Of a DNA stretch of 64,000 nt, positions 32,101-44,893 are shown piece by piece. The position numbers were made by a program, and so were the translations under genes. Under the pieces are notes generated by a model. That model searched no databases, was not told the DNA's origin, and saw only the letters and a list, made by a program, of their open reading frames with translations. The number at the start of each line of letters is the position of its first letter. The stretch's first letter is position 1. This DNA comes from Chalciporus piperatus (Eukaryota; Basidiomycota; Agaricomycetes; Boletales; Boletaceae): assembly GCA_038093975.1 (NCBI GenBank), contig JBBPTG010000004.1, forward strand, positions 620,001-684,000, in the 5' to 3' direction.

Positions 32101-33421
32101 TTCCTGATCTTGGGCCCTTGTGGCGACGACGGGTGGTATGTTGATTGGTCGCGGATCGGTTGTCGTAGCTGTTATGAAAGGACATCCAATACAATGGTTG
32201 CGATGGACGCTCGACCTGTACTGTCCACTTGGAGTCTTGGACAGCCTTGACTTTCCGAAGCAATCATCATTGATGCGGGAGCGCTAAGAGTAGACCAATA
32301 ATGACCGAACCGATGGTATGGATCATTTCACATTTGGTAGTACCCCATTTGAAACACAGAGATGTAGCATTCACAGAATGAAGAGCAGATAAAGATACGA
32401 GTGTATCCCCCCATGACTCGCGGAAGAACTCGTGCGATGAGGTGATTGCGGGGATGGGGCGGTGCCCAGACCCTTGTCAAGTTACCGCTGAGTTGGATTG
32501 TGGTGATTAGGTTTCCAACCAAGCGTAACAGTCAATATCGATGGGTATGCTCGCGCAGCAAGAAGGCAGTGATCAAGCTATGGGAAAGGGAACTGTGGTT
32601 AGACTGATGCCAATAAAAGGCAATACATACTTGTGATACAGAAAGTTATACTTAGAAAAACCTGTGCGGTCCGGAGGCAGTGCAAAAGCCTGGAGCCGCA
32701 GAGAACAGAGCAAAGGCAACTCCAAATGTCGAGAACTGGGAGTCATGACGATGGGATAAAAGCCATACATAGTACGAAATTTGATTACCACTGGTGCACG
32801 ATGACAAGGTGAGCGGTACCAGTAAATTGAAACTAGCCTGAAGCGTGGGTTAGAGAGTTGAAAACTGACGTTGTTTCAGATGGGCTTAACCGCCCTACCG
32901 GAATGTAGCAGAGAGCTGTGGAAGTTATGGGGACAACTCTGCTCCAGTATGTCCGGTAAAATTCATCCCTTTGTCATTATGAGTGCAAAGAGGCACAGAA
33001 GCGTAGCTTTTATTGGAAATGACGGTCCCAGGAACGCACGAAGTGAGCCAACACCTCAGTCTCCATGCAGCTCGCTGGATTTACAAGGGGCGTAATCCTG
33101 CATAATCCGGCGCAAGTTGAGAGTGCTGTGAAATACTGACCACATTAGCAAGCGCCTAATACCGGCGGTATTTGAGGAGGGTAAACGCAGGTCAGCTGAA
33201 AGGCACGGTCACCGAATCTTGATGAAACGCAGGCCTTCAGATCTGAGACCAGCTCCCGACAAAGCGTGCACTGACATTATTATGACGCTGGGAACATTGA
33301 GAAAGCGAAGTTCTAAGTAATGCGACGCTGGCTCACAGTCGCGGAGATTCAATTTGAGTGGGTTGCTGACAAAGGCCAGATCCAATCCACAACGTCGAGT
33401 TCGTCGTCGTCCACGGTGACC
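29181..33421. other. 4.2-kb gene-poor region
   Basis: No gene could be supported between the DSC2-like gene and the ING-family gene. Short frames occur, for example a plus-strand frame at 29434 (MSARLHESKRVKVEIRVGRV, ending at a GTAAGT donor) and a Cys-rich stretch at about 29785-29880, but they could not be joined. The main structure is the long inverted repeat at 30351-30804 with degenerate flanking repeats. The remainder (31050-33300) looks like non-coding or decayed sequence. Confidence 0.5.
30351..30804. repeat. near-perfect inverted repeat: 218-bp arms, 18-bp loop (foldback element)
   Basis: The left arm 30351-30568 and right arm 30587-30804 pair base for base without any gap. The spacer is 18 bp. 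I counted seven non-Watson-Crick positions, and every one is a G.T/T.G pair, so a plus-strand RNA would form an unbroken hairpin. Inside the arms a unit of about 40 bp recurs (CTAAACCTCACCATAAATTG followed by GTGTACTGT and CAATAATCC). It contains CCCTAAACC, similar to a telomere-like heptamer. There is no open frame of note. It could be a MITE/foldback transposon or a hairpin-RNA locus. Confidence 0.9.
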
Positions 33422-34674
33422 ATGAGTACACCTTCTGTCCAAAATTTAGAAGAAGCTGCTGCAATCGCATCGGAATTCATCGCAAGTAAGCAGTATCAAT
33501 GTAAACATTCGTACAACTAATATGGGCAATTGTAGCACTCGAAAACATACCCAGTGAGGTGCAATTCCTCTTACAGGAGCTTCGCTCAAAGGAAACCCAA
33601 GCGCAAGGTACATCTGCCCGTCTCTCAAGTATATGCTCTACTGACTTTATTCAAGAGATACAGCAAGAAATTGCAAAGGACTCTCACAAATTTATCCGTC
33701 ATGCACTCCGCACCGATTCTGACGCCACTGGTAAAGATAAACCATCGCCGCCACCCCCAACAGAGAAAATAAGACAAGCCCAAAAGTCACTAGCCACGCT
33801 CGCAGATGAAAAGATTGCACTCGCTGAACGCATCGTTGAGTTGCTGTCGAGAAAGCGTTCCCGACTGGACTACGATCTTGGTCGTGTTCTTGTACTCCAA
33901 GGGGAACCTGATCCAGCTGCGGTCGTCGCAGGCGCTGCCCCTCTGATGTCAGCGGGTGTGACTGGGGCCTCAGCAGGATCTGGGTATGTTCTTGGAGGAA
34001 GAAATCCCGCTGCACATATCAATGAAAGTCTACGAAATGCCTTCTCGGGGGCATCTATTCCTGCGGCGACCACAGGAAGTGTTGCTGCTGCCACGCGGAC
34101 GGGCAGCACAGAAGAGAGTGCATACAAAAGTACGTGGTTTACAGGTTCTTCTCCTTGGCGAGCTTTCTGACAGATGTGAATCGCAGAACGTAAGCTTACT
34201 GCGACACAAGGCTCTATCAAGCTACCCTCTCCAGCTCCGTCGTTGTACGTTCCAGCTTCTGGTCGCGGTCGACGAAAGAAGCGCGGAGTTTCTTCCGAAG
34301 TCGATGACATGGACTTCGACCTTGGTGAAGAAACCCAGGTTGTAGAAGAAGCCGAGGGTGAGGAGGGCGAGGAAGGTGATGACGGTGAAGACAAAGAATT
34401 GTACTGCTTCTGCCAGAAACTCAGCTATGGCGAGATGATTGCATGCGACAACCCTGAATGTCCCTACCAATGGGTGAGTGCTGCGCCCAATATCGGAAAA
34501 TGTGTATCATTACTCTACAGTTCATATGCTGACTATGCTTGCCTTCAGTTCCACCTCCCATGCGTCAACTTGAAGCAGCCGCTTCCAGAAAGCTGGTTCT
34601 GCGCCGAGTGCACGAAACGTGGAATGGGCGCACCCTCTACTACCGCTCCTGCACGCAAAGGACGGAAGAAGTAG
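33422..34674 (+). CDS. ING-family PHD-finger protein (Yng/Png-like)
   Basis: ING proteins are histone H3K4me3 readers in acetyltransferase or deacetylase complexes (NuA4, Rpd3). Exons are 33422-33485, 33536-33607, 33656-34129, 34187-34473 and 34549-34674 (1023 nt, 340 aa). The N-terminal ING helices read LENIPSEVQFLLQELRSKET, IQQEIAKDSHKFIRHAL and LADEKIALAERIVELLSRKR. A Ser/Ala-rich linker and an acidic run (EAEGEEGEEGDDGEDKE) precede the PHD finger (residues about 276-322): YCFCQKLSYGEMIACDNPEC, YQWFHLPCVNL and WFCAEC give the Cys4-His-Cys3 ligands and the aromatic cage. Whether this is the NuA4 or Rpd3 paralogue is not clear. Confidence 0.92.
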
Positions 34675-37600
34675 ACCTACCATCTACCCGGTTTTACCAC
34701 CCGCATTGGGATGACGTACTTGCGCTCTACTTGCCGCTAGCTACCTTCGCCAATTTCAAGAGCGGTGCTTTCCAACGGCGACGTATCTCCCAAACAATTG
34801 GTTATTCCCCATTCTGAGTATGTGGAATTGGGCGCCCCTCTGAAAGCCGGAAAATTTTCCCGTAGCTTTATTCGGGGTTCCTTGACGTCCACCGCTTGGT
34901 CACAACTGCATGTGTTTGGAATATCGCTACCTCCCCCACGCACCCACAAATGCGCGCCTGTACCGATCTACTATGGAACGTGGTTTGAACTTTCACGAGC
35001 CATGGCTGAGTTTGTTTTTCGTGTACTTACTGCTTTGGTATGTAGAGGTTCCGCAATGTACCATAACCCACGAGCGACACAGCAGTGCCGCTATGATCTT
35101 CAATGGCCAGATTATCTTTTCATGTGGGCCCCAGAGTCGCCCTTCCTCCCATCAACAACCCATAATCCAGGCATGTCAAACTGCGCAGCTCAACGTTCTA
35201 CTACTCTATCCTCATGGTAGCTGTGAGTAAACTCGAGGCCGGGCCCCTCGGATCCCTGACGCCGGGACTGGCAACTCTGCATCTGGTTCTATTGCCATGT
35301 CGCGATTTGCTGCGCCGCCACGCCGATGATATCCTTGTCTGCGATGTCTCGCAGAGCTTCCGAAACGATCTTCCGCACCGTTTCAATTGATCAGCTGTCG
35401 TCTGCATTTCGTGAGCCCATCGTTCCATTGCATGGGTGACCGGTGAAGCATCAACTTACACAGCGTTCCGACCAAATAGGCAATATCCCGATTCTCTCCG
35501 ACACATTATATCCATCGGTATTGATCGCACGTCCTGTCAGTGTGACTTGCACAGGTAGTCATGCTGCCAGTTCCTGGAAGTTATACCTCACGATGTGTCT
35601 CCGCGGCGTTCATTTCTCCGTTACCCACATGATCACTACGATAGGCTGTGAGGCTGTGAGTTTCAAACAAGTGAATTTTCTTTGTTCTTTTTCCTTTTTT
35701 GTCATCGCCAAATGGAAGTTGGCTACACGAATCCGTGGATTCGGCATGATCACGGGGACGTATGGGAGTCTGAGCTCCAGCCCCAGGAGCGCAGAATTCC
35801 CGATGGGGAAAGCGCGCGACGCTGTTTCCTGCTCGGGTTTGGCTCGGGTCCTCAGGGGGGGCACAGCTATCCCGCTGCAACAATTGGTCAAGACTCGACG
35901 TGGAGAAGTTATTGGATATTCGGTACGCCAGATATGTGCGATACTTTGTGTATGTCCGCCGCTCTGTCGCCGACTAGCCTACACGGAGAATGGAAGAAGG
36001 CGGGAAACACGAAAGAGCGCCCATGTGGAGACCATGAAACGTGGCGGCTCGAGGGGACCATATCTGGGCTCGCCCCACCCCGCCGTGCCTAAAACGTTGA
36101 GGCGTGGATTGTACCTTTTCTTTACTTCTCCTTGGTTAGCTGTTGACTCGGATCGTCGTTGTAAGTTTCAACTTGTTCGCCTCCCGCGGGCATGCCGTTT
36201 GAATCGAGTGCCAAGCTTTCCGACTCCTGAATGCGATGCCGCCATAATTGCGTTGCCATAATAGTGAGTCCTGTAAGAAGCTCCAGTTACCGTTTGTGCT
36301 GATGCCGTCACGGTGATGGCCCGACGGTCGTGCCTGGCTATCTTCGAAAACTGGACGATTCAACAAAGTTATTTAGGAAGTGGTAAGAGCAAATACGACT
36401 TTCCTACCCGACGGAGGTTGACGACAATGGGACCCCACAATTCAGTACGTTGACTTTGAATGAATGAATGAATGAATGCTTGCATGAGCAGTGGGCGCGA
36501 GTTTCAGGGAGCGCAGGTCATGAGACGGGAGAATAATTCGCAAGCTGCACGCTTCTGACTCCACGGGCCAGAGTCACAATTGTTGTACAGTAAGCACGAT
36601 CCGACCGAGTTGTTGTCTTGCTGTCACGGTGGCGGGACGTCAACGTCATCAGCCTTGCGCCTCTCCATATCAAGACATCCCTTTGCGGCTCGTCTAAACT
36701 GTCCTTGACGGGAAGCGCGTTTTTCTTTATGTTCCAGGAGAGGATACAATTAGAGATTTAGAATGAAGAAACGCCCTGCGGGGAGTGACGGCAGCCACGA
36801 GTAAAGTTAACTCGAGCAGCCAATCTGCCGATGAAGATGCGGCATGGCCTGAGGGGTGTGTACAGCGGTGGTGTCGCAGGAAAAACTTCAGGAATAGGTA
36901 CCAGAAGTATGTGTCAGTGGATGGACTTCGTGGCGGCTACTTGAGCGCATCGTCGTGCGATGGAGCGGCGGTGCCTCGCTCGCAAGGACCGCGCTTGATT
37001 CGGGGGAATGCCAATAGCCCGATAGCGATTCGAAAATGCAGGCTGTCAGAACCACGCTGGCTGAGAGCGTCGTCATAGATCGGTGGTGCAATAATGCACA
37101 GTCCGAGTTTGGTCCAAGTCGGTCAACGGTGGGTTACCTGAGACTGCGCCCAGGCGGAGAATCGCGATCTGCAACGGAGAGATCTTGTTCATGAAAGTAC
37201 TAGAGCGTGCAAGGACCGGCAAAGTCGAAGAGCCGTGTCAGCTGCATATTCTGCACCGGACTGACTCCATAGTTGTGGACGTTTTCACAGATAGATCTAC
37301 CAAGTAGAGACATTAGACGCCCGGGAGGACAGTTTTCTTTGTGTGTAGACGCACCAAGCGAGAATCCGTTCTCTTCCTTTGAGCCCTGAAAGAATCTACA
37401 ACTCGGTGAGTTGACAGAAGTCCGGTATCGTATCTACGCCACTTCATTGGCAGGTATGACGCTGTGAGCACACGAGGAAGCAACGGTGGACCGTCCTCGC
37501 CGAAAAGCCGCCCACACACCGAGGACTTTCCAACTAGCATACTCGAATACGGAACCGCGAGTTTCGGCCACAACCACACCGTCAATGCAGGACAGCTGCC

Positions 37601-40600
37601 AGCGTGCTAACTACAGCAAGCAACACGTCCGACGCAACCGCACACAGTCTGAAATTACCCTGGCGGCTGACTTTGCCCGCCTTGGGCAGTGAGTCATGAG
37701 TGGCAGCGGAATTGCTAATGTACTACTAATGTACTGCTAATCGGTCTCACTGTCAGGTCAGCGAACCCATGAATAGTGTGTGAATTGACTTAAAGTTCCT
37801 TAGTTGCAGCACCATCCTGTGAAGGAACACCCACGGACTCGGAAGCCGAACCCAACTACAACGTATACCCTAGTAGTCTGCCCCCCTGTGGTCTTAGCGT
37901 TTTTCCTCGAGGGCCAATCGAAGCTATCGAAGCATTCGTACGCACGTTTCAAGTTGAACAGCGGAATCGGAAGCCCCGATGGCAAAGGGACTTGACACGA
38001 GTCCAACTCAAAATGGATGTCAAGGGGAACGAAGAAACATCAGCCTATTGCCTACGAGATAACAGCTTCCACCACACCGGCGTGCATGACCACTCCGTCT
38101 CCTATTCGAACCCCCCTGGATTTTCCCGATTCGCTAAACCTCTCCCTAGATCCTTTGAGCGTCATTGGCAAGATGTCCTCCTCTAGCCTGGACAGCCTCA
38201 GAGGTCGCGGGAGATACCGAGGAGAAGCGGAATGCGCATGGGCGAAATAACCTTCGAGGGAGGGAACGTGGTGTGGAGGAACTAACCAATCTCGTTAGCT
38301 TGGGGTCTTTCTCGGCGGCAAGATAACACCACCGGAAGGCACGGTTTCAAATAACAATATAGGTCATTTGGGACTAGGTTTGCGATTGGATTGTTCAGCC
38401 AGACGTCATGTCTTTTGTTTACTCGCTCCCGTGCACATGTTTTACATCCATGTGCCATTCATTTGGATAATTTCATTCGTGAACATGAGCTGCAAGGGCG
38501 TACGCAGCACGACCATGAAAAGGGACAAAGAGCGACATTCCTCCTGGGTTGCTCAGCAACAAACACCTTTTCCGATCCAACGCAGGATTTGATTTCCACG
38601 TGCATGGTGGTTACGTCGATAATACTATAATCAAAATTGCAATGCAATCGAGGCCAGCGATAGCGGTGTGGATGCATGTGGATGGACCGATGACTGCGGT
38701 GAATAGAGACAGTGCTCTTCGATCTCAGCTGGCTGCCTGTGACGCTACTCGTCGTCGGCGATCACAATCGTTGCACAAAGGTCCGTTCAGCCCTCGAAGA
38801 TAAGCCTATGATAATCAAGTAGTTACTCCCGATCTCTGAGCGGTGCCGTGCCTCGAGTAATGGCGGATTGGTGATATGAGAAGATCCTCGCCATGACCGA
38901 GGCTTCGGGCGCCTGTGGTGGTTGGAGCATGCTCGGGGGTCATAGGACGATACGCGCACAGGAAATCGACCTCCTCAATGCGAAACGTGCGGATCTCTTC
39001 GTTGATACTTGATATACACGGCGTTTGTGCTGTGGTACAGGATCCACCAAGCTGAAGGTCTTCAAGACCTAGGATAGAAGCGCAGAGAGACAATCCAGGG
39101 GAATTCTTAACAACCCGCCTCTCGTCATTTCATTTTAGGATTCGTAGCTGGGGACGGCAGTGCGGAGATGGCGAGATGCGAGAGAACCAACCCCCAAATA
39201 TGAAATGCGGCAAGACAGCATCGGTCTGCCGTACAAATGAGGCACAGGAAACTCAGCGATAACAGAGGGTATTCAATGTTCAATAGTCTACAGCATGGCC
39301 CAGGAGCCTGAGCGCGGATGAACCGAATGCAAACCCGCCCGCGGTTCGCGCTCAGCATTGGGCGGTCAAAAAGGTCCGGAGGTCAGCGGCTGAGGCGATA
39401 TCTCAGGAAAGGCGCACAAAGTGGAGAGTAACGGACAAAAATGGTTCACGAGGATAGATCTCCGCGAAGATATCGCGATGCTAGTGTGGAAATATCACGA
39501 CCTTTGTCATGGGGGACGATGACTAGTTGTAGGGGAACAAGCAAGCATCGTTTGTGCTGTTGGCACCGGTCAGCAATCGCGATCATTGGCTGTGTGCGGG
39601 AACAAGAGAGAGCCCATGTAAGGAATCGATGCAAAGTTGCTGCACGGGATATGTCACTGATACAGGGACAGACGTGACGGTGTCGCTTTGTGGCTGGATC
39701 GTGAGTGCATGCCAAGTACGTTTTCTAAAGGTAAAGAAAGAACCGAGGGACTGAGACCGATATGGACTGAACTTTGTGTATTTCGTCAACTCAGCTCTAT
39801 AGTCAGAGACCCATGCGGAATAATGCAGGGGAAAGAAAATGCTAGGTGTACAAAAATGGGAACGGCAGGCCGCAGAGTGGCGAAACGAGAGAGCAAATTA
39901 CATATATGGCAAATGTCGAAGTTAATGAATGGACGAGCACAGCACAAACGAACAAGATGAATGAGGCTGTTTGTGTCAAGGTTTGTGTCAAAAATACAGC
40001 GATACAGAGAGCGCGAATGAGGGCGTTGTGGCTCTGGAATAGCACCAGGCCTCAAATCGAAGAGTCAACGCTTGAAAGGAGCGGATAGGTGCAGCCTCGG
40101 CGCGGGTCCCGTTGTCGAGGATGACCTGGACTCGTCCGAGTCACATGGGGATCGAAAAACGTGAAGACAGCCCAATAGGGAGCAAGTGGGAAAGGCGGGG
40201 ATAAACTGACCACGGAGGGACGAAAGTGGGGTCGGCGCTGTCTTGGATGTCGATATCGTGTTGGTGAACCACGGGAGAGAGGGGAGAGCATTTGGAGGAG
40301 AGGGAAGGTTGATCGGGTGCGGATAGTGACAGGCAGTGCTGTGCGTGGGAATTGGACAAGGGTGGACGTAACGCGGACACGCTGTAACGTCACCGTGTTT
40401 GGAGATATTGTATGTGGATATTGTTGTGTATTTGTTGGATCTGAGATCTTAGGCGGGATGTTCCGGAGAACCGAGTGAGTGGGTACGGTAGAAAGAAAGA
40501 GTAGCCGAAATCTGGGAAGAGAGATGGGCTTGAACCGGAAAAGGAATTTCTGAATTTGGATGTGATTGTGTCTTCTTATAACTGCATTCTCTCCTCCGTC

Positions 40601-40666
40601 TTGCTGCGACGGTCCGTCCTCCAGTCTCTGTCAAATATTCGCCGGTCCATCCACTTGTCATCGACC
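34675..40666. other. 6-kb region without a supportable gene, upstream of the GATA gene
   Basis: This is the longest empty stretch in the window. The longest frame is 272 codons at 35443-36261 on the plus strand. It has no recognisable motif and an erratic composition, and other frames are open over the same bases, so I treat it as chance. Nothing resembling a transposase, reverse transcriptase, rRNA or tRNA was seen. A short GAAT microsatellite lies at 36458-36478. The region may be the long regulatory upstream of the GATA factor, contain non-coding RNAs, or be decayed repeat sequence. Confidence 0.5.
36458..36478. repeat. GAAT tetranucleotide microsatellite (5 copies)
   Basis: Five tandem GAAT units are followed by a partial copy. 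It is a potential length-variable marker and has no other evident role. Confidence 0.85.
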
Positions 40667-42153
40667 ATGCAATTTGACGCCTACTCCTCCAACTACGCCG
40701 ACTCTTCCCCCCCTTCCTTCTCCGATTCCTCTTCCACTCCCCGTACCCCCTCCCCACACTCGAACGACTTCATACAAAACCTCAACTTCAAACTCCCGAT
40801 CGGATCTGTCCCCCACATCTTCCAGGAGTCTGATTCTTTCCTCTCCTCCGACCCACAGATGATCCAAAACGAAGCCTGGTCAGCTCACTATCCTTACCAA
40901 CATCGCGGCTCTCTTCTCCAAGAGTTGTACGACCCAGACGCGTCAGAGCAATACACGAACGACCTCCACATCGATGACCACGCACACTACAACGAGTGGC
41001 AACAGCAACAGCAGACCCAGCTCCAGCACACAGCCGTTCGTCGTGCCACTTTCCCCTACGTCAGGCATGATCTCCCCCAGCCAATGCATACCCAATATTA
41101 CGATCAATACCCCATGTACAGCGACACCCACCCCGTCTCTCCAGACCCAGCGGAGCACCAGGCAATCAAACTTGAGGATGCTCCTCTCATAGTCCCGTCC
41201 CAGCTGGGCTTCCCTGCCCATCCCCTCCAAGCTCACCACCACGCATCTTTCAACCCTTCTGCTGGTGCTGCTGTTCCTGTACAGCACACAGACGACGCTG
41301 CCAGCAAGGAAACTCAGTACCTTCGTAGGCGCTGTTTCAACTGCCACACAACCGAACCTCCTTCCTGGCGTCGCTCTACGCTCAATCCTGGAAAAATCGT
41401 CTGCAACAAATGTGGTTTGTACGAGCGAACCCACCTTCGTCCTCGTCCCTTGCGCTTCGATGAGCTTCGTGCGGGCGGGAAAACGCGCAAGGCCAATGGT
41501 ACGCAGCCAGACAAAAAGACCACAAAAACTGCCCCTGTTGTCGGCCCGCCACACGTTAAGAACGAACCTCGCGAGTTCGCTATTGGGCGTCGCAGCTCGG
41601 TTTCAAGCAATGCGTCGAGTAGTGGTGCTGCCAGTGACTGGGACGATAATGGTAAGTTTTGTGAGGATCGATTGTGTATTCTCCGATGCTTATCTTCACA
41701 GTTTCGGTCTGTTCATCTCTGCCTCCCACTCCTGGTTCTGCATCAGGCCAATCGTCTTCCTACTCTTCTCCTGCTGTCCAGACCTTCCCTATCCCCCGCA
41801 GTTCCCAGAGTCCTCCGGTTGACACGGGCGTTCAGGCTCCCATTCGCCTCCCAAACACGCCCCTTGCAGACGTGGCCTCACTTCAACAGTCCCACCCACC
41901 GCCTCGCAAAGCCGCCACTACACCTAATTATTACTCACAACCGGCTGTATATCAGGGTCAACCGGAGAGCTTCCGCCGCGGCTCTCTTCCTACGCAACGC
42001 AATGTTCCATTTGGGTCGCCATCCATGTCGTCACAATCCCCTGCGCCAATGCAAAGTCTCACGTTTGAGGCACCATTGCAGGCTTCTCTTCTCCACGCGT
42101 CGCCTCATCTTATGCCGTCAGCACCCCTCGCCCCCGAGGCCCTGTCATCATAA
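40667..42153 (+). CDS. GATA-type zinc-finger transcription factor
   Basis: Exons are 40667-41651 and 41702-42153 (1437 nt, 478 aa); the intron is 50 nt and phase 1. The N-terminal 220 residues are low-complexity, with Ser/Pro-, Gln- and His-rich tracts (EWQQQQQTQLQHT) typical of activation regions. The finger is CFNCHTTEPPSWRRSTLN continuing to CNKCGLYERTHLRPRP, that is C-X2-C-X19-C-X2-C, two residues longer between cysteine pairs than the usual fungal 17. Basic residues follow (GGKTRKANGTQPDKKT). The C-terminal half is Ser/Pro-rich. It is probably a sequence-specific nuclear regulator; the process cannot be told from sequence. The large 5' and 3' intergenic regions fit a regulated gene. Confidence 0.9.
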
Positions 42154-44893
42154 GTCGATGAGCGTCAGCCCTTCGTATTTTGACACTATTTATCATGTTT
42201 CGACTTCGCGTTCGACCTTCTTCCTATTCGACTCCTTTCACGCGATCAAGGCTTATTTATGCGTTACGGCTCAAAAACAACGGCGGAAAGTGGCGCGGGC
42301 AAACAGTAACGATATTTATCAAGCAAAGCGCCGTCCGCAGTCTTCGACTTGTATCCTCTACATCGCTCCCACCAAATCGTTGACTATGTCCATATTGCAC
42401 ATATACATAAGTCAATTACAGATACTCCTCCATCCCTCAATCCCTCTTGGGTCGTTGTCGCGATGATAGATACCCTACAGATAATGTACGAAATTCACAG
42501 CCAAGCAAGAACGACAGGACTGTACTAGTACTACCCGGAGTGTTAGTTACCGCATGTTAGTTAGTATACCTTGAACTAGATTTTTTGGCACCCTTGGAGT
42601 GGATGGCGTGATCGTGGCAGGCGTCGTTAAGGTTCAAATTTAATAAGGGGCAAACACTTCTTCGCTTCCTTGAGCTAAAGTAGGTCCCTGTCACTCTGCC
42701 ACCAACGTCAGGGTTTCCTTGCGGAGAATTGAATAGGCCCTGGTGGGCTAGTTTTCATTACAGAACTTTACTTTAGTAGGTATATAAAACACGAGGTGCG
42801 CCAGAAGCAAGTCGATAACTTTGTTTGGGAACCAAGGGGCGCCCTACTCAAGTGGTGGCAAAGGTTTGCGCCAAACTGATTCTACTGTATATGCCAAATA
42901 TATATGCGCTTACCTACGATGCGAATCCCATTCGCTACACGTCCCGAGCCTAGTTAACCCGAATATGTGCCTACCAAATATAAGCCTCGGTAAACGCAAT
43001 TTTGTCAGTTGGCGTTTGACGGCCAAAAGACGTTCCTGCCCGGTCTATCGGAGAGTTATCCCGATGGCCATGCGACGAGCGGGTCAATTCTGCCAATGGT
43101 CGGTCTGGTGCGCACCAGGACCTGGTGCTGGGCTTGATGGGCTTCTTGTGGCGTTGGCGGGTAGGGTGCAATGCTGGCCCAAGTCGTCGTTATACAAGAG
43201 CCAACGCCACAGCTCGACTGTTTATCATAGGTCCAAACTAAGGTTGTAAATGACGAATCAGCTGCCGGGGAAAATTGACGCTTTTACGTGGCTGCGCCCC
43301 TCCGCTTGCCTTTGTCCGAGTGCAGAGACGTATGGGCACAATGCCAATTTTATTACTTTGGGGGGACGATGCCAAGCTGACCTGGACGGATGATGGATGC
43401 CCCACCTGCCGCGTCTCGGCGTCCGGGAGGAATCAGCACCGTAACCGGAAACTTGACATTCGTTATAACTTGTGACTGGGTGGCGTCCAAAGACTTGCGC
43501 GCTTATAGAAAGAAGATCATAGCACGCATCCCCTGTCCCACGTGGAGCTCAAGGGGGATGCGATTCGTGCGCAAACACCAAAGGTACAAAGGCCACAAAC
43601 CTGGATCTTGGCGGTTCATGTGATGAAAGGATGATTAGCTTACTAGGCATTGATGACGGTCACGACCTTCCCGGTCACGTCAAGCATGTCATTGCACGAC
43701 AGTTTGGCCACAAGGAGAGTAGATTTGAAGACCTGGCCGCCTGTGGAGGCCGAGCGCTGCAACGAGAATCATGACCGTGGTGGTTACACGTGACACGATG
43801 GTTAAACTTGTCGACGGAATGCGAAGGAATGGTTGCCCAAGTATTTATTGTAAACGTGGGTGATTGAATTAAGAATTGATCTCGTCTCGGGGCGGAGTGG
43901 GTGGCCGCTGAAAAAAAAGTCGGGAGTGAATGGGCATGACATGTACAGTACGGTGTGACACGTCGCGCCGGGCGAGACGCATGGTCCACGGTCTATTCTT
44001 CCCGTGACGAGAAAAGAACAAGAGGACTCGTTCAAATCGGGAGGAATTTGGTGACAGGACAAGGAAGTAAACGGGACGGGCTGATAGAACATTCTCGAAG
44101 CTCGTTAGAATTCGTTTCCTCATGCTCGGAAAACCAACCGCGTAATCACGAGGGACTCATGCGTGTCACAGGGACATGTGAGTAAGTAACGCATGTTTTT
44201 CGTTTCAACCTTTGTTTCAACCTTTATCCGGGAGGAGATTTATGTGCCCCGCGAGGTGGGATTGCATATGAGTGTTTTGAGAGTTGGCGTCGGTAAGGTT
44301 CTTATCCATGTGTATTGGGAGGTATTGGGTTCGATTTAGGGAGAGACTGATCTGAGAGGGGATGATCAAAAGGCCGGGAGGGACCGGGGGGAAAGGCACC
44401 AAACTCCAGACGGGCGGCTAAGCGAATACTACCGTGACGCCGGGGATACCTTGTGATCAACTTCGTGGCGTAATCAGCCAGGAGAAAGAAAGTATGAACA
44501 CCTCCCTGATGCGGCGTATTCGGGCCCGATCAACAGTCAGAAGACTTGGAACGCCAAGGGCCTGTGGTCGGGCGACAGCTCGACGTAGGTACAGTACACG
44601 GTCTCCAAGTTGGCTCAAGAAATTGAAGCGTGGCTGTGCCCGCCAAGCGTACCGCATCCGGCAGTCCCCTGGGGCGGCGACGAGCAGACTCGCCTCGACA
44701 TACGTGTGGAATTCAATGGACGTCTAGATCTTTGGGTCGAGCTGGATCTTGAAAGCTTTAAGAAGCTCCAAAGGACCTGCTTCAAGTTGAAAATAAGGGC
44801 TGATTCAGGGTGTGACATTGGTGCCCCGTCACGAGCGTGACAGTAGTTTCAAGCTCGTCAGTGACAAGTCTCTAAGTCTCTTTGCAGAACTTG
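42154..44893. other. 2.7-kb intergenic region with one coding-like fragment
   Basis: No complete gene is supported. A plus-strand frame at about 44601-44840 has natural-looking protein content (EIEAWLCPPSVPHPAVPWGG, then RLDIRVEFNGRLDLWVELDL and SFKKLQRTCFKLKIRAD). Another short frame precedes it at about 44492-44583 (PINSQKTWNAKGLWSGDSST), closed by a TAG. The two could not be joined by a normal-sized intron. The fragment may be a decayed gene or a 5' leader. The rest, 42154-44430, shows nothing recognisable. Confidence 0.4.

Noticed and set aside
35443..36261. 272-codon plus-strand open frame
   Set aside because: No motif, no sensible composition, and several other frames are open across the same bases. 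Treated as chance.
40556..42466. 636-codon open frame over the GATA gene
   Set aside because: It includes 5' leader before the better ATG at 40667 and reads through the 50-nt intron into a wrong frame. The spliced 478-aa model keeps a Ser/Pro-rich C-terminus typical of such factors.
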